Counted from the stretch's first letter, positions 47,597-58,305 are shown. The stretch is 64,000 nucleotides of DNA from Pseudomonas lurida (GCF_002563895.1 NZ_PDJB01000001.1:3827501-3891500); one strand, 5' to 3'. Notes: generated by a model not told the origin, from the sequence alone. Program-made: numbers and translations.

Positions 47597-48802
47597 ATGA
47601 CATCCCTCACCGATTCCCCCGTGACAGCCCAAGAAGAAACGTTGCCGCTGGGCGGCTTGTTAGCCTTGGCAAGTGCTGGCTTTATCACCATCCTCACGGA
47701 GGCCATGCCCGCCGGCCTACTGCCACAGATGGGCGACGGCCTGGGCGTGTCACCCGCGCTGGTCGGCCAGTTGGTCACGTTGTACGCCCTTGGCTCACTC
47801 GTGGCCGCCATCCCGCTGACGCTGTTGACGCGCGGCTGGCGACGCCGTCCTTTGCTGCTGGCAGCGATTGGCGGCTTTGCCCTGGTCAACAGCGTGACCG
47901 CCCTTTCCAGCCACTATGGGCTGACCCTGGTGGCACGCTTCTTCGCCGGAGTATTCGCCGGGCTGCTTTGGGCACTGCTGGCCGGCTATGCCAGCCGAAT
48001 GGTTGCGCCCCACCTGCAAGGTCGGGCCATAGCCGTGGCGATGCTGGGCGCGCCACTGGCGCTGTCACTGGGTGTCCCCGCAGGCACCTTCCTGGGTGCT
48101 GCCGTTGGCTGGCGCCTGAGCTTTGCGGTCATGACCGCGCTGACGCTGGTGCTACTGATTTGGGCGCGCCTGCAACTGCCGGACTTCGCTGGCGAACGGG
48201 CGGGAAAACGACTGGGCCTTCACCAAGTGTTGACCCTGCCGGGGATTCGTCCGGTGCTCTGGGTGACGTTTACCTACGTCCTGGCCCACAACATTCTCTA
48301 CACCTACATCGCCCCATTGCTGGTGCCGGCGGGCATTGCCGCCGATATCGACCAAGTGCTGCTGGTGTTCGGCCTGGCCGCGTTGGTGAGCCTCTGGCTG
48401 GCCGGCGCTTTGATTGACCGGTGGCTACGCACACTGCTGCTGATCAGCTGCGCACTGTTTGGCCTGGTTGCCTTGGCAATGGCGTTCTGGATGAACCTGC
48501 CAGCGGTCATCTACATCGCCGTAGCGTTGTGGGGCCTGGCGTTCGGCGGGCTGCCAGCGCTGCTGCAAACGGCGCTGGCCAAATCGGCAGGCGAGTCGGC
48601 GGACGCCGCGCAATCGATGCTGGTGACGGTGTGGAACCTGGGCATCGCAGGTGGCGCACTGGTGGGCGGCGTGTTGCTCCAGGGGTGGGGCATCGCCGCA
48701 TTTGCGTGGGCGGTGGTGGTGCTGATGCTACTGGCCTTGGCCGGTGCGCTACAGGCGGCGCCCCAACAACTGGCCCGGCCACCCTTCCAGATCGAACGTT
48801 GA
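47597..48802 (+). CDS. MFS exporter (DHA1 type)
   Basis: 401 aa, 12 predicted transmembrane segments. The N-terminal motif TEAMPAGLLPQMGDGLGVSPALVGQLVTLYALG is typical of the AraJ/YdhP-like drug or sugar efflux proteins, and the loop 2-3 motif has RRPLLLAAI. Proton-driven export of an unknown small compound. Adjacent LysR is the presumed regulator. Its last 54 bp overlap the convergent GNAT gene. Confidence 0.88.
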   Translation: MTSLTDSPVTAQEETLPLGGLLALASAGFITILTEAMPAGLLPQMGDGLGVSPALVGQLVTLYALGSLVAAIPLTLLTRGWRRRPLLLAAIGGFALVNSVTALSSHYGLTLVARFFAGVFAGLLWALLAGYASRMVAPHLQGRAIAVAMLGAPLALSLGVPAGTFLGAAVGWRLSFAVMTALTLVLLIWARLQLPDFAGERAGKRLGLHQVLTLPGIRPVLWVTFTYVLAHNILYTYIAPLLVPAGIAADIDQVLLVFGLAALVSLWLAGALIDRWLRTLLLISCALFGLVALAMAFWMNLPAVIYIAVALWGLAFGGLPALLQTALAKSAGESADAAQSMLVTVWNLGIAGGALVGGVLLQGWGIAAFAWAVVVLMLLALAGALQAAPQQLARPPFQIER

Positions 48803-49273
48803 GATACGCTGATACCCGCACGACTGGTAAAAACGTACCAGATCACCCGTGCCGCCGGCGTAGCAGTCCACACGCAGGCGCATCACCCCGGCGGCGCGGG
48901 CACGCTCATCGGCGAAGGCCAACAGACGGCGCCCCAATCCGCGCGCACGCGCATCACGCGCTGCGATCAGCAATCGCACATAGACCTCCGGCTCGGAAGC
49001 AGCCGGCACGTAAGGCATCGGGTCACCCAGCACAAGGGCCGCCAGGATACGCCCGTCGGACGCCTCGACCACCCAGGCCCCCGGCAACGCACAGGCCTGT
49101 GTGACTTGCTCAACTCGGCGTGGCAAGGCCGACCAGGGCTCAATGCCCCATTGAGCGTTATTGCCCATGCCAACGAACCAGGCAATTACATCATCAAACA
49201 CGTGCAGCACTGCCGGGGCATCCGCTGCGCTGGCGCGACGGATAACCCAGCCTTCTGTTCCTTGAATGGACAC
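48749..49273 (-). CDS. GNAT-family N-acetyltransferase
   Basis: 174 aa from GTG 49273, which is 8 bp after AAGGAG; a GTG three codons earlier overlaps that Shine-Dalgarno sequence. The acetyl-CoA loop is ARDARARGLGRRLLAFADERARA (R-x-x-G-x-G/R type), and the last strands end in RFYQSCGYQ. Acceptor unknown. Its 3' end overlaps that of the MFS gene. Confidence 0.86.
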   Translation of the reverse strand: MSIQGTEGWVIRRASAADAPAVLHVFDDVIAWFVGMGNNAQWGIEPWSALPRRVEQVTQACALPGAWVVEASDGRILAALVLGDPMPYVPAASEPEVYVRLLIAARDARARGLGRRLLAFADERARAAGVMRLRVDCYAGGTGDLVRFYQSCGYQRISTFDLEGWPGQLLGRRL

Positions 49274-49322
49274 CCTTGACACTCCTTGGTCGGTGTTAAC
49301 GAACGCTGAGTCTAGCGCACAT

Positions 49323-49356
49323 AAAAAAGCCCCCGGTCTTTTCAGGCCGGGGGCTT
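49323..49356 (-). terminator. Terminator of ppiD
   Basis: Ten-bp stem (49327-49336 with 49347-49356, GCCCCCGG core) and, read on the minus strand, a following T-run. Confidence 0.9.
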
Positions 49357-49372
49357 CTTGTTCAAACCGACA

Positions 49373-51247
49373 TCAGTACTTCTTGATGTCAGCCTTGGTT
49401 TCCAGCTGCTTGCGGTAGGCCGCGAAGTCCTGCTGACCCACACGGGAAGCGAGGAAGCGGCGATATTGCGCCTTTTCTTCGTCGGTTGGGGCAGCAGCTT
49501 CGTTGACGCCGTTCAAGCGCACGATCACCAGGCTGCCGTCAGCCAGGGTCACAGTGGTGAAGGTCGGCTTGTCCTTGGCCGCAGGCTTGGGCATGCGGAA
49601 CAGGGCTTGCAGCACGGCCGGGTCGATCGCTTCCTGGCTACGGGTAGCCGCTTCAGTGACCTTCCAGGCCTGGCCGTCGACCGGCTGGTTCAGTGGGGTC
49701 TTGCCATCACGCAGGCTGGCGATCAACTCGTCAGCGTGAGCCTTGGCAGCCGCGCTGGCGCGCTCCTTGGCCATCTGCGTACGAATCGCCGCTGCAACGC
49801 TTTCCAGCGGCAGTTGCGAAGGCTTCAGGTGCTCTTTGGCACGCAGCACGATGATGGTTTCCGGGTCGAGTTCGATGGCGGTGCTGTTGGCACCCTCATC
49901 CAACACTTCCGGGCTGAACGCAGCGGTGACCACGGCACGGTTGGCCGCAACACCTTCGCCACCATCACGGCCAAACGGCGCCGAGGTGTGGACGGTGAGC
50001 TTCAGGTCGGACGCTGGCTGAGCCAGGTCAGACGCTTCGAATGCCGCATCTTCCAATTGCTTGGTCGCTTCGACAAAACGCTGCTCGACTTGCTGGGCTT
50101 TGAGCTCTTTGGTCAGCTTGTCTTTCAGGCTGGCAAACGTCGGCACTTGCGGTGCTTCAACGCCCAACAGCTTGATCAGGTGCCAACCGAAGGTGCTGCG
50201 CACCGGCGCAGAAACCTGGTCTTTGTTCAGCGCGTACAAGGCTGCTTCGAAGTCCGGGTCATAGACGCCCGGGCCAGCAAAGCCCAGATCGCCACCATTG
50301 TTGGCCGAACCTGGATCCTGGGAGAACTCCTTGGCCAGGGCTTCGAACTTCTCACCCTTGGCCAGGCGTGCCTGGATTTCTTCGATCTTGGCCTTGGCTT
50401 GCGCGTCGGTGACCTTGTCGTTGACTTCAATCAGGATGTGCGCGGCACGACGCTGTTCAGCGAGGTTGGCGGTTTCTTTCTGATAAGCAGCCTGCAGCTC
50501 TTCGTCCTTCACGGCAACCTGGTCGAAGAAGGAAGACTTCTTCAGTTCCAAGTAGTCGATGACCACTTGATCAGGGGTCATGAACTCTTTGGCGTGCTGG
50601 TCGTAGTAAGCCTTGACCTCGTCGTCGGTGAGTGTCACCGCGGCAGGGTTGGCCTTGATATTGACGGTCGCGAAGTCGCGGGTCTGTTTTTCCAAACGGG
50701 CGAATGCCAGCACTTCGGAATCGGTGACGAAACCGCTGCCGGCAATACCTGCGCGAACCTGGCCGATCAGCATTTCCTGGGTCAGCATCTGACGGAATTG
50801 CATACGGCTGTAGCCCAGCTGACGGATCACCTGGTCAAAGCGTTCGGCGCTGAACTTGCCGTCCACCTGGAATTCCGGCGTTTGCAGGATCACTTGGTCC
50901 AGCGCAGCTTCAGAGAAGCCAAACTTGGAATCGGCGGCGCCTTGCAGCAGCAGCTTGCGATCGATCAGACCCTTGAGGGCCGCTTCGCGCAGCAGTTTTT
51001 CGTCCAGCAGGGAAGCATCGAAATCCTTGCCCAGCTGTTGCATCAGCTGGCGACGTTGCATGTCGACGGCCTGGCTCAGTTCGGTCTGGGTGATCTCTTC
51101 ACCGTTGACCTTGGCCACGTCCTGCTTACTGTTACCCGAAGCCTGGAAAATGGCTTCGATACCGGTGAACGCCATCAATGCGACGATGATCCCGATGATG
51201 GTCTTGGCAATCCAGCCTTGTGAATTGTCCCTGATATTTTGCAGCAT
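49373..51247 (-). CDS. ppiD: Periplasmic folding chaperone PpiD (SurA/parvulin-like)
   Basis: 624 aa. One N-terminal membrane anchor (WIAKTIIGIIVALMAFTGIEAIF, about residues 12-34), a SurA-like chaperone region (VAKVNGEEITQTELSQAVD), a central parvulin domain (about 265-360; AAHILIEVNDKVTD, LAKEFSQDPGSANNGGDLGF, FGWHLIKLL), and a long C-terminal region. Works at the Sec translocon exit on newly exported proteins. In the usual place after hupB. Confidence 0.94.
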   Translation of the reverse strand: MLQNIRDNSQGWIAKTIIGIIVALMAFTGIEAIFQASGNSKQDVAKVNGEEITQTELSQAVDMQRRQLMQQLGKDFDASLLDEKLLREAALKGLIDRKLLLQGAADSKFGFSEAALDQVILQTPEFQVDGKFSAERFDQVIRQLGYSRMQFRQMLTQEMLIGQVRAGIAGSGFVTDSEVLAFARLEKQTRDFATVNIKANPAAVTLTDDEVKAYYDQHAKEFMTPDQVVIDYLELKKSSFFDQVAVKDEELQAAYQKETANLAEQRRAAHILIEVNDKVTDAQAKAKIEEIQARLAKGEKFEALAKEFSQDPGSANNGGDLGFAGPGVYDPDFEAALYALNKDQVSAPVRSTFGWHLIKLLGVEAPQVPTFASLKDKLTKELKAQQVEQRFVEATKQLEDAAFEASDLAQPASDLKLTVHTSAPFGRDGGEGVAANRAVVTAAFSPEVLDEGANSTAIELDPETIIVLRAKEHLKPSQLPLESVAAAIRTQMAKERASAAAKAHADELIASLRDGKTPLNQPVDGQAWKVTEAATRSQEAIDPAVLQALFRMPKPAAKDKPTFTTVTLADGSLVIVRLNGVNEAAAPTDEEKAQYRRFLASRVGQQDFAAYRKQLETKADIKKY

Positions 51248-51317
51248 GCGTCCCCCAGAAACGGTTGAACTTCAAAAATAGGCAACCGTGGAGCGTGGGT
51301 AGAGTCCGGATAGAAGA

Positions 51318-51341
51318 AAGGCGCATCCGAGGATGCGCCTT
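51318..51341 (-). terminator. Terminator between the tRNA-Asp remnant and ppiD
   Basis: An 11-bp perfect stem (AAGGCGCATCC, GA, GGATGCGCCTT). On the minus strand it is followed by TTCTTCT, so it should end the hupB (or former tRNA) transcript. Confidence 0.75.
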
Positions 51342-51349
51342 CTCGTAAC

Positions 51350-51425
51350 TGGCGGAGCGGACGGGGGTTTGAACCCACACCCCCGGCGTGGCGACCCGTT
51401 GGATACGTGGGTCAGCTGCCGCTCC
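51350..51425 (-). pseudogene. Degenerate tRNA-Asp
   Basis: 76 nt on the minus strand. The acceptor stem GGAGCGG/CCGCTCC, discriminator G and encoded CCA are exactly those of Pseudomonas tRNA-Asp, and CACGCCGGGGGT (3' side of the anticodon arm plus variable loop), GGGTTC and CCCGTCCGCTCC are also kept. The D arm and 5' half of the anticodon arm are unrelated, the Asp anticodon GTC is gone, and the T stem is shifted by one base. It cannot fold into a normal cloverleaf. It lies between hupB and ppiD, upstream of a terminator that may once have served it. Confidence 0.7.
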
Positions 51426-51478
51426 GCTGCCAGGTCGAACCTGCGTTCGACCCGGGTAGGCAAAGGCTTGATCGAGGC

Positions 51479-51751
51479 TTAGTTAACGGCTTCTTTCAGG
51501 GCTTTACCGGCTTTGAAACCTGGTTTCTTGGCAGCAGCGATTTGCAGTGCTTTGCCAGTCTGTGGGTTACGGCCAGTGCGAGCTGGGCGGTCAGTCACAG
51601 AGAAAGTACCGAAGCCTACCAGTACCACGGAGTCGCCGGCCTTCAGAGCGCCAGTGACGGATTCGATTACTGCATCCAGCGCACGGCCAGCAGCAGCTTT
51701 CGGGATATCAGCGGATGCAGCGATAGCATCAATCAGTTCCGACTTGTTCAC
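51479..51751 (-). CDS. hupB: DNA-binding protein HU-beta
   Basis: 90 aa, the normal HU length. Begins [20 protein letters not shown], beta-arm region [24 protein letters not shown]. Nucleoid protein that bends and protects DNA. The start is GTG 51751 with AGGGGA 6 bp upstream; an open frame to 51835 has no family similarity. In its usual place after lon. Confidence 0.95.
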   Translation of the reverse strand: MNKSELIDAIAASADIPKAAAGRALDAVIESVTGALKAGDSVVLVGFGTFSVTDRPARTGRNPQTGKALQIAAAKKPGFKAGKALKEAVN

Positions 51752-51899
51752 TCTAAGTCCCCTTATATATCTATTGAGTATGATTCTAAGTTTTTTGGTG
51801 AAAGCAAAAACCAGTGCTGAATGGCCTACAGACACTTAAGAGCCGCTTTATAACAAGGGCTCTAAAAAGCTGTCAAGGAAGCACCCAGGCTTTAACGCA

Positions 51900-54296
51900 T
51901 TAATGCGTGCTAATTCTTTCCTTGGAATCAGACTCGCGTTTTTCGTCCTTTGCAACTATCTCCGGAGCCACATCCGGCAAGGGCTCCGGCGCGTATTGCA
52001 GCGCAATTTGCAGGACCTCGTCAATCCATTTAACCGGTTTAATCTGAAGATCTTGCTTGATATTGTCAGGAATTTCCTTCAAGTCGCGAACATTCTCTTC
52101 AGGAATGATCACGGTCTTGATGCCACCCCGGTGTGCAGCAAGCAATTTCTCTTTAAGGCCACCGATGGCCAACACCTGGCCACGCAGGGTAATTTCCCCG
52201 GTCATGGCGACATCGGCGCGCACCGGAATGCCGGTCAATGCCGAAACCAGGGCCGTGCACATGCCTACGCCAGCGCTAGGGCCGTCTTTCGGGGTCGCCC
52301 CTTCCGGCATGTGGATGTGGGTGTCGTGCTTCTCGTGGAAGTCCAGGGGAATCCCCAGGCTCCTGGCACGGCTGCGCACCACGGTCTGGGCGGCGGTGAT
52401 GGATTCGACCATTACGTCACCCAGGGAACCGGTCTTGATCAGTTGGCCTTTGCCCGGGATCACCGCGGCTTCGATAGTCAGCAACTCGCCGCCCACCTGG
52501 GTCCACGCCAGGCCAGTCACCTGGCCGACCTGATCCTGCTGCTCGGCCAGGCCGTAGCGGAATTTACGCACGCCCAGGAAGTGCTCCAGGGAGTCAGCCG
52601 TGACCTTCACCGAAAAGCGTTTTTCCAGTGCATGTTCCTTCACCGCTTTGCGGCAGATCTTCGCAATCTGACGCTCAAGGCCCCGCACACCGGCCTCGCG
52701 GGTGTAGTAACGCACGATGTCACGGATGGTCTCGACCTCGAATTCGATCTCGCCCTTCTTCAGGCCGTTGGCCGAAATCTGCTTGGGCGCGAGGTACTTG
52801 ACGGCAATGTTGATCTTCTCGTCTTCGGTGTAGCCCGGCAGACGAATCACCTCCATCCGGTCCAGCAACGCTGGCGGGATGTTCATGGAGTTGGAGGTGC
52901 ACAGGAACATCACGTCGGACAGGTCGTAGTCGACTTCCAGGTAATGGTCGTTGAAATTGTGGTTCTGCTCGGGGTCGAGCACTTCGAGCAAGGCCGACGC
53001 AGGATCGCCACGCATATCGCTGCCCATTTTGTCGATTTCATCGAGCAGGAACAGCGGGTTGCGAACGCCCACCTTCGTCATCTTTTGAATCAATCTTCCC
53101 GGCATCGAACCGATGTACGTACGGCGATGACCACGAATTTCCGCTTCATCGCGTACGCCGCCGAGGGCCATGCGCACGAATTTACGGTTGGTGGCGTTGG
53201 CAATCGACTCGGCCAGGGAGGTTTTACCCACCCCAGGCGGGCCCACCAGGCACAACACCGGACCGCGAATTTTCTTCACGCGTTTCTGCACGGCGAGGTA
53301 TTCGAGAATGCGCTCTTTGACTTCCTCGAGGCCGTAATGGTCGGCGTCGAGGATGTCTTCAGCGCGGGCCAGATCCAGGCGCACTTTGGTCTGCGCCTTC
53401 CACGGCACCTGCACCAACCAGTCGATGTAGGAGCGCACCACGGTGGCTTCGGCCGACATCGGCGACATCTGCTTGAGCTTGTTCAGCTCGGCGGTCGCCT
53501 TGGTGAGGGCGTCTTTAGGCAGGCCGGCGGCATCGATGCGCTTTTTCAGCTCTTCGATTTCGTTGTGGCCTTCCTCGCTGTCGCCGAGTTCTTTCTGAAT
53601 GGCCTTCATCTGCTCATTCAGGTAGTACTCGCGCTGGCTGCGCTCCATTTGTTTCTTCACGCGACCACGGATGCGTTTCTCAACCTGAAGCAGGTCGATC
53701 TCGGCATCCAGCAGCGCCAGCACATGCTCAACACGTGCCGACAGGTCGATGATTTCGAGGATGTCCTGCTTCTGCTCGATTTTCAGCGCCATGTGCGCGG
53801 CCATGGTGTCGACCAGGCGGCTCGGCTCATCGATGCTGTTGAGGGAGGACAGGACTTCAGCCGGGACTTTCTTGCCCAACTGCACATACTGCTCGAATTG
53901 CGAAAGCAGGCTGCGTACAAATACTTCGGACTCGCGCTCCGGGGCCTCGACTTCGTCGATCAGCGCCACTTCAGCGCGCAGGTGGCCGTCCACCTCCATG
54001 AAGCGCTCGACCGCGCCACGCTGCTCACCTTCCACCAGCACCTTGACGGTGCCATCAGGCAGCTTGAGCAATTGCAGCACGGTAGCAATGGTACCGACGC
54101 GATACAGGGCGTCTTCGCCTGGATCATCGTCAGCAGGATTTTTCTGGGCCAACAGCAGGATCTGCTTGTCGCCCGTCATCGCGGCCTCGAGGGCTTCGAT
54201 AGACTTCTCGCGCCCCACGAACAGCGGGATAACCATGTGCGGATAAACGACGACATCGCGCAACGGCAGGAGAGGCAATTCAATGGTTGTCTTCAT
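51900..54296 (-). CDS. lon: ATP-dependent protease Lon
   Basis: 798 aa. N-terminal substrate domain ([23 protein letters not shown]), Walker [10 protein letters not shown] and Walker [12 protein letters not shown] of the AAA+ module, and a C-terminal serine protease with the catalytic Ser in [10 protein letters not shown] and Lys about 43 residues later. Degrades misfolded and short-lived regulators. ATG 54296 has AGAGG upstream. A sigma-32-like promoter lies 42 bp before it. Confidence 0.96.
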   Translation of the reverse strand: MKTTIELPLLPLRDVVVYPHMVIPLFVGREKSIEALEAAMTGDKQILLLAQKNPADDDPGEDALYRVGTIATVLQLLKLPDGTVKVLVEGEQRGAVERFMEVDGHLRAEVALIDEVEAPERESEVFVRSLLSQFEQYVQLGKKVPAEVLSSLNSIDEPSRLVDTMAAHMALKIEQKQDILEIIDLSARVEHVLALLDAEIDLLQVEKRIRGRVKKQMERSQREYYLNEQMKAIQKELGDSEEGHNEIEELKKRIDAAGLPKDALTKATAELNKLKQMSPMSAEATVVRSYIDWLVQVPWKAQTKVRLDLARAEDILDADHYGLEEVKERILEYLAVQKRVKKIRGPVLCLVGPPGVGKTSLAESIANATNRKFVRMALGGVRDEAEIRGHRRTYIGSMPGRLIQKMTKVGVRNPLFLLDEIDKMGSDMRGDPASALLEVLDPEQNHNFNDHYLEVDYDLSDVMFLCTSNSMNIPPALLDRMEVIRLPGYTEDEKINIAVKYLAPKQISANGLKKGEIEFEVETIRDIVRYYTREAGVRGLERQIAKICRKAVKEHALEKRFSVKVTADSLEHFLGVRKFRYGLAEQQDQVGQVTGLAWTQVGGELLTIEAAVIPGKGQLIKTGSLGDVMVESITAAQTVVRSRARSLGIPLDFHEKHDTHIHMPEGATPKDGPSAGVGMCTALVSALTGIPVRADVAMTGEITLRGQVLAIGGLKEKLLAAHRGGIKTVIIPEENVRDLKEIPDNIKQDLQIKPVKWIDEVLQIALQYAPEPLPDVAPEIVAKDEKRESDSKERISTH

Positions 54297-54337
54297 GATT
54301 TCGCCTCTATGACAGTTGAAAAGTAAGCTTGAAACCA

Positions 54338-54366
54338 AGATGGGGGCTGCATGCAAAAAAAACAAG
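54338..54366 (-). promoter_or_regulatory. Heat-shock (sigma-32) promoter of lon
   Basis: On the minus strand: CTTGTTT (54366-54360), a 14-bp spacer and CCCCATCT (54345-54338). The -10 matches the consensus CCCCATNT exactly; the -35 matches CTTG of CTTGAAA. Confidence 0.75.
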
Positions 54367-54414
54367 CTTATTGCCAGCAGTTAAGCGCAGTAAACGTCCT
54401 GGCGTAAAAAACGC

Positions 54415-54450
54415 CGCAAAAACAAAGGGGCCCCTGGAGGCCCCTTTGTT
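54415..54450 (-). terminator. Terminator of clpX
   Basis: Twelve-bp stem AACAAAGGGGCC/GGCCCCTTTGTT with a 6-nt loop, followed by T-rich sequence on the minus strand. Confidence 0.88.
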
Positions 54451-54471
54451 CATACCGAAACTGCGCAACGC

Positions 54472-55755
54472 TTACGCGTCTGGCGCAGCCTTGGCAGTCG
54501 GCTCACTGTTTTCGTAGATATACAGTGGCTTGGACTTGCCTTCTATAACGCTTTCGTCGATCACCACTTTACTCACCTCGGACTGCGAGGGGATTTCGTA
54601 CATGGTGTCGAGCAAGACGCCTTCAAGAATCGAACGCAGGCCACGTGCACCGGTCTTGCGCTCCAATGCCCGCTTGGCCACTGATTTGAGTGCATCGGTA
54701 CGGAACTCGAGGTCTACACCTTCCATCTCGAACAACTTGGCGTATTGCTTGGTCAGGGCGTTCTTCGGCTCGGTGAGGATCTGAATCAGAGCGGCCTCAT
54801 CCAGTTCGTCCAACGTAGCCAGGACCGGCAGACGGCCAACGAATTCCGGGATCAGACCGAACTTGACCAGATCGTCAGGCTCGACTTCACGCAGGGACTC
54901 GCCCACCTTCTTGCCTTCTTCCTTGCTGCGCACTTCTGCACTGAAACCGATGCCACCACGGGTGGAGCGCTGCTGGATAACTTTTTCCAGACCGGAGAAC
55001 GCACCGCCACAGATGAACAGGATGTTGCGCGTATCAACCTGAAGGAATTCCTGCTGCGGGTGCTTGCGGCCGCCCTGGGGCGGTACGGAAGCAACCGTGC
55101 CTTCGATCAGTTTCAACAGCGCCTGCTGCACGCCTTCACCGGAAACGTCCCGGGTGATCGACGGGTTGTCCGACTTGCGCGAGATCTTGTCGATTTCGTC
55201 GATGTAGACGATACCCATCTGGGCCTTCTCTACGTCGTAGTCGCACTTCTGCAGCAGTTTCTGAATGATGTTCTCGACGTCTTCACCCACGTAGCCAGCC
55301 TCGGTGAGGGTGGTGGCGTCGGCGATGGTGAACGGAACGTTCAGCAGGCGAGCGAGGGTTTCTGCAAGCAGGGTTTTACCCGAGCCTGTAGGGCCGATCA
55401 GCAAGATGTTGCTCTTGCCGAGTTCAACTTCGTCGCCTTTCTTGTCACGCTGGTTCAAGCGCTTGTAGTGGTTGTATACCGCTACGGCCAAAACCTTCTT
55501 TGCACGCTCTTGACCAATCACATACTGGTCAAGGATGCCGCTGATTTCTTTAGGCGAAGGCAATTTATGCGCACTGCTCTCGGCCTGGGCTTCCTGCACC
55601 TCCTCACGGATGATGTCATTGCACAGGTCGACGCATTCGTCGCAGATAAACACCGAGGGGCCGGCAATCAACTTGCGTACTTCATGCTGGCTTTTGCCAC
55701 AGAAGGAGCAATAGAGCAGCTTGCCGTTGTCCTCGCCGTTGCGGGTGTCAGTCAT
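54472..55755 (-). CDS. clpX: ClpXP protease ATP-binding subunit ClpX
   Basis: 427 aa. N-terminal zinc domain with Cys pairs ([10 protein letters not shown] and [13 protein letters not shown]), AAA+ module with Walker [12 protein letters not shown] and Walker [10 protein letters not shown], and the IGF-type loop (IGFSAEV) that docks on ClpP. Unfolds substrates for ClpP. ATG 55755 starts the conserved [12 protein letters not shown]; the open frame runs 11 codons further. Downstream of clpP in the same direction. Confidence 0.96.
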   Translation of the reverse strand: MTDTRNGEDNGKLLYCSFCGKSQHEVRKLIAGPSVFICDECVDLCNDIIREEVQEAQAESSAHKLPSPKEISGILDQYVIGQERAKKVLAVAVYNHYKRLNQRDKKGDEVELGKSNILLIGPTGSGKTLLAETLARLLNVPFTIADATTLTEAGYVGEDVENIIQKLLQKCDYDVEKAQMGIVYIDEIDKISRKSDNPSITRDVSGEGVQQALLKLIEGTVASVPPQGGRKHPQQEFLQVDTRNILFICGGAFSGLEKVIQQRSTRGGIGFSAEVRSKEEGKKVGESLREVEPDDLVKFGLIPEFVGRLPVLATLDELDEAALIQILTEPKNALTKQYAKLFEMEGVDLEFRTDALKSVAKRALERKTGARGLRSILEGVLLDTMYEIPSQSEVSKVVIDESVIEGKSKPLYIYENSEPTAKAAPDA

Positions 55756-55803
55756 TCGTTCGATCCAAATCCGATAGGCTTGCAACACAAGATGAAGGCT
55801 TAT

Positions 55804-55823
55804 GCGGGCTTTTTCAAGCCCGC
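55804..55823 (-). terminator. Hairpin between clpP and clpX
   Basis: GCGGGCTT, TTTC, AAGCCCGC: an 8-bp stem. The following T-run on the minus strand is poor, so it may attenuate rather than stop transcription into clpX. Confidence 0.5.
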
Positions 55824-55867
55824 CAGTGGTCGGACATGCCGACCAGCCCTATTTTGAGTGGCTTATG

Positions 55868-56503
55868 TTAAGCGGGGCGCTGACTGATCACTGCGTCGAT
55901 CAGCCCATATTCCTTGGCCGCTTCGGCGCTCATGAAGTTGTCGCGGTTGGTGTCGCGCTCGATTTCTTCCAGGGTACGCCCGCTGTGCTTGGCCATCAGC
56001 GTGTTGAGACGCTCACGAATAAACAGGATTTCCTTGGCGTGGATTTCGATGTCCGACGCCTGGCCCTGGAAACCGCCCAATGGCTGGTGAATCATCACGC
56101 GCGAGTTAGGCAGGCAGAAACGCTTGCCCTCGGCACCTGCTGTCAGCAGGAACGCGCCCATACTGCAAGCCTGGCCGATGCAGGTGGTCGACACGTTAGG
56201 CTTGATGAACTGCATGGTGTCGTAGATCGACATGCCTGCAGTCACCGAACCGCCCGGGGAGTTGATGTAGAGATGGATGTCCTTGTCCGGGTTTTCCGCT
56301 TCAAGGAACAGCAGCTGCGCACAGATCAGGTTGGCCATGTAGTCCTCTACCGGGCCCACCAGAAAGATCACTCGCTCCTTGAGCAGGCGCGAGTAGATGT
56401 CGTAGGCGCGTTCGCCACGAGCGGACTGCTCGACAACCATCGGGACCAGGCCGCCTGCGGCCTGGATATCAGAGTTCTGCTGAATATAGGAATTACGGAA
56501 CAT
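55868..56503 (-). CDS. clpP: ATP-dependent Clp protease proteolytic subunit
   Basis: 211 aa. Catalytic Ser in GQACSMGAF, His in MIHQPLGG, Asp in the [10 protein letters not shown] segment. N-terminal [18 protein letters not shown] includes the usual propeptide. Forms tetradecamers with ClpX or ClpA. Between tig and clpX. Confidence 0.96.
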   Translation of the reverse strand: MFRNSYIQQNSDIQAAGGLVPMVVEQSARGERAYDIYSRLLKERVIFLVGPVEDYMANLICAQLLFLEAENPDKDIHLYINSPGGSVTAGMSIYDTMQFIKPNVSTTCIGQACSMGAFLLTAGAEGKRFCLPNSRVMIHQPLGGFQGQASDIEIHAKEILFIRERLNTLMAKHSGRTLEEIERDTNRDNFMSAEAAKEYGLIDAVISQRPA

Positions 56504-56542
56504 GCTCTGCAGTTACTCCCAAATAGTCATGTCTTGAAAACG

Positions 56543-56569
56543 CATAAGCCAGCGCGAGGCTGGCTTATG
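56543..56569 (-). terminator. Hairpin between tig and clpP
   Basis: Perfect 11-bp stem (CATAAGCCAGC and its complement) with loop GCGAG. No real T-tract, so partial termination or transcript stabilisation. Confidence 0.5.
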
Positions 56570-56594
56570 GTTGAATTTCCAACGAGTTGGACAA

Positions 56595-57905
56595 TCAGTC
56601 GGCTTGTGCTGCTTCCGCCGGTTTGACTGCTTCTTCGTAAGAGACCGCTTTGTCGGTCACCTTAGCCTTCTGCAGAACAGTATCCACAACTTGTTCTTCC
56701 AGCACAACCGAACGCACTTCGTTCAGCTGCTGATCGTTCTTGTAGTACCAAGCCACGACTTGCTCAGGCTCCTGGTAGGCCGAAGCCATTTCCTGGATCA
56801 TTTCGCGAACGCGGTCTTCGTCAGGCTTGAGGTCGAACTGCTTGACCACTTCAGCCACGATCAGGCCCAGCACGACGCGGCGCTTGGCTTGCTCTTCGAA
56901 CAGCTCGGCCGGCAGTTGGTCAGGCTTGATGTTGCCACCAAACTGCTGAACAGCTTGCACGCGCAGGCGATCCACTTCGTTGGACAGCAGGGCCTTAGGC
57001 ACTTCGATCGGGTTGGCGGCCAGCAGACCGTCCATGACCTGGTTCTTGACCTTGGACTTGATGGCCTGACGCAGCTCGCGCTCCATGTTCTTGCGAACTT
57101 CGGTGCGGAAGCCTTCGATGCCGGTTTCCTTGATACCGAATTGAGCGAAGAACTCTTCGTTCAGCTCTGGCAGCTTAGGCTCGGAAACACTGTTGACCGT
57201 CACGGTGAACTCGGCGGTTTTACCAGCCAGGTCCAGGTTCTGGTAGTCAGCAGGGAAGGTCAGGTTCAGAACGCGCTCTTCACCGGCTTTGGCGCCAACC
57301 AGGCCGTCTTCGAAACCCGGGATCATGCGGTTGGAACCCAGCACCAGCTGAGTACCCTTGGCGGAGCCGCCAGCGAATGCTTCGCCGTCAACCTTGCCAA
57401 CGAAATCGATGTTCAGCTGGTCTTCGTTCTGGGCAGCACGCTCGGCCACTTCGAAACGGGTGTTCTGCTTGCGCAGGATTTCCAGCATGTTGTCCAGGTC
57501 CGAATCAGCCACTTCGGCGCTCAGGCGCTCGATAGCGATACCGTCGAAACCGGCCACTTCAAACTCAGGGAACACTTCGAATACGGCAACGTATTCCAGG
57601 TCCTTGCCTGCTTCCAGGGACTTAGGCTCGATCGACGGCGAACCAGCCGGGTTCAGCTTTTGCTCAACCACTGCTTCGTAGAAGGAAGCCTGGATCACGT
57701 CACCGACAGCTTCCTGGCGCGCATCGGCACCAAAACGGCGCTTGATTTCGCTCATTGGCACTTTGCCTGGACGGAAACCAGCGATCTTGGCCTTTTGGGC
57801 AGTCTGCTGCAGACGCTTGTTGACCGCAGTCTCGATACGCTCAGCCGGCACGGTGATGCTCAGGCGGCGCTCAAGAGCAGTAGTATTTTCAACAGAAACT
57901 TGCAT
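56595..57905 (-). CDS. tig: Trigger factor
   Basis: 436 aa. Ribosome-binding N-terminal domain with the signature [17 protein letters not shown] (about residues 43-60), a central FKBP-type PPIase domain (about 150-245; [18 protein letters not shown]), and a C-terminal chaperone domain. First chaperone to meet nascent chains. ATG 57905 has GAGGAAT upstream; the frame opens further but without similarity. Confidence 0.96.
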   Translation of the reverse strand: MQVSVENTTALERRLSITVPAERIETAVNKRLQQTAQKAKIAGFRPGKVPMSEIKRRFGADARQEAVGDVIQASFYEAVVEQKLNPAGSPSIEPKSLEAGKDLEYVAVFEVFPEFEVAGFDGIAIERLSAEVADSDLDNMLEILRKQNTRFEVAERAAQNEDQLNIDFVGKVDGEAFAGGSAKGTQLVLGSNRMIPGFEDGLVGAKAGEERVLNLTFPADYQNLDLAGKTAEFTVTVNSVSEPKLPELNEEFFAQFGIKETGIEGFRTEVRKNMERELRQAIKSKVKNQVMDGLLAANPIEVPKALLSNEVDRLRVQAVQQFGGNIKPDQLPAELFEEQAKRRVVLGLIVAEVVKQFDLKPDEDRVREMIQEMASAYQEPEQVVAWYYKNDQQLNEVRSVVLEEQVVDTVLQKAKVTDKAVSYEEAVKPAEAAQAD

Positions 57906-58263
57906 GGATATTCCTCGTTGCACAGACGTTAGCCGGCCATTTCCGACCCCAATCAAGGGCATGCATTCTAGTGGGTCAAACTCAAGAAGTCACCCTACTG
58001 GAAATACGCCCGAAAACAGCCGGCAATTTATCGGTACGAAGGCACTGATGTACCTCGCCCCGGTGACAAATACAGCCCATCACGCCAGGGCTCTGCGCCG
58101 CCCCTTCTATATATAGAAGAAGTCGTCATCCATCTCCCTGACGGCCAACCCTTCGAACAGGGCCGGCAGGCAGTGCGGCATCATCGAGATACATAAATAC
58201 GACGAAACGCCCTGCCATTGCGACCCAGTACCTGCAGCCGCGGAATATTCGAACCGCTGAAAC
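57906..58263. other. Non-coding stretch upstream of tig
   Basis: About 360 bp between tig and the tRNA terminator. No credible gene on either strand. It should contain the tig promoter, but I cannot place it with confidence. Confidence 0.5.
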
Positions 58264-58299
58264 CAAAAAAGGCGCCAGACTGTTAAATCTGGCGCCTTT
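58264..58299 (-). terminator. Terminator of the tRNA operon
   Basis: AAAGGCGCCAGA, 8-nt loop, TCTGGCGCCTTT, with a T-run on the minus strand. A near-identical hairpin lies after the other tRNA-His at 58562-58593. Confidence 0.88.
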
Positions 58300-58305
58300 C
58301 GAATA

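Noticed and set aside
49358..51223. 621-codon antisense frame opposite ppiD
   Set aside because: Crosses the ppiD terminator and has no family signature.
51903..54326. 807-codon antisense frame opposite lon
   Set aside because: Shadow of lon; conserved catalytic motifs are all on the minus strand.
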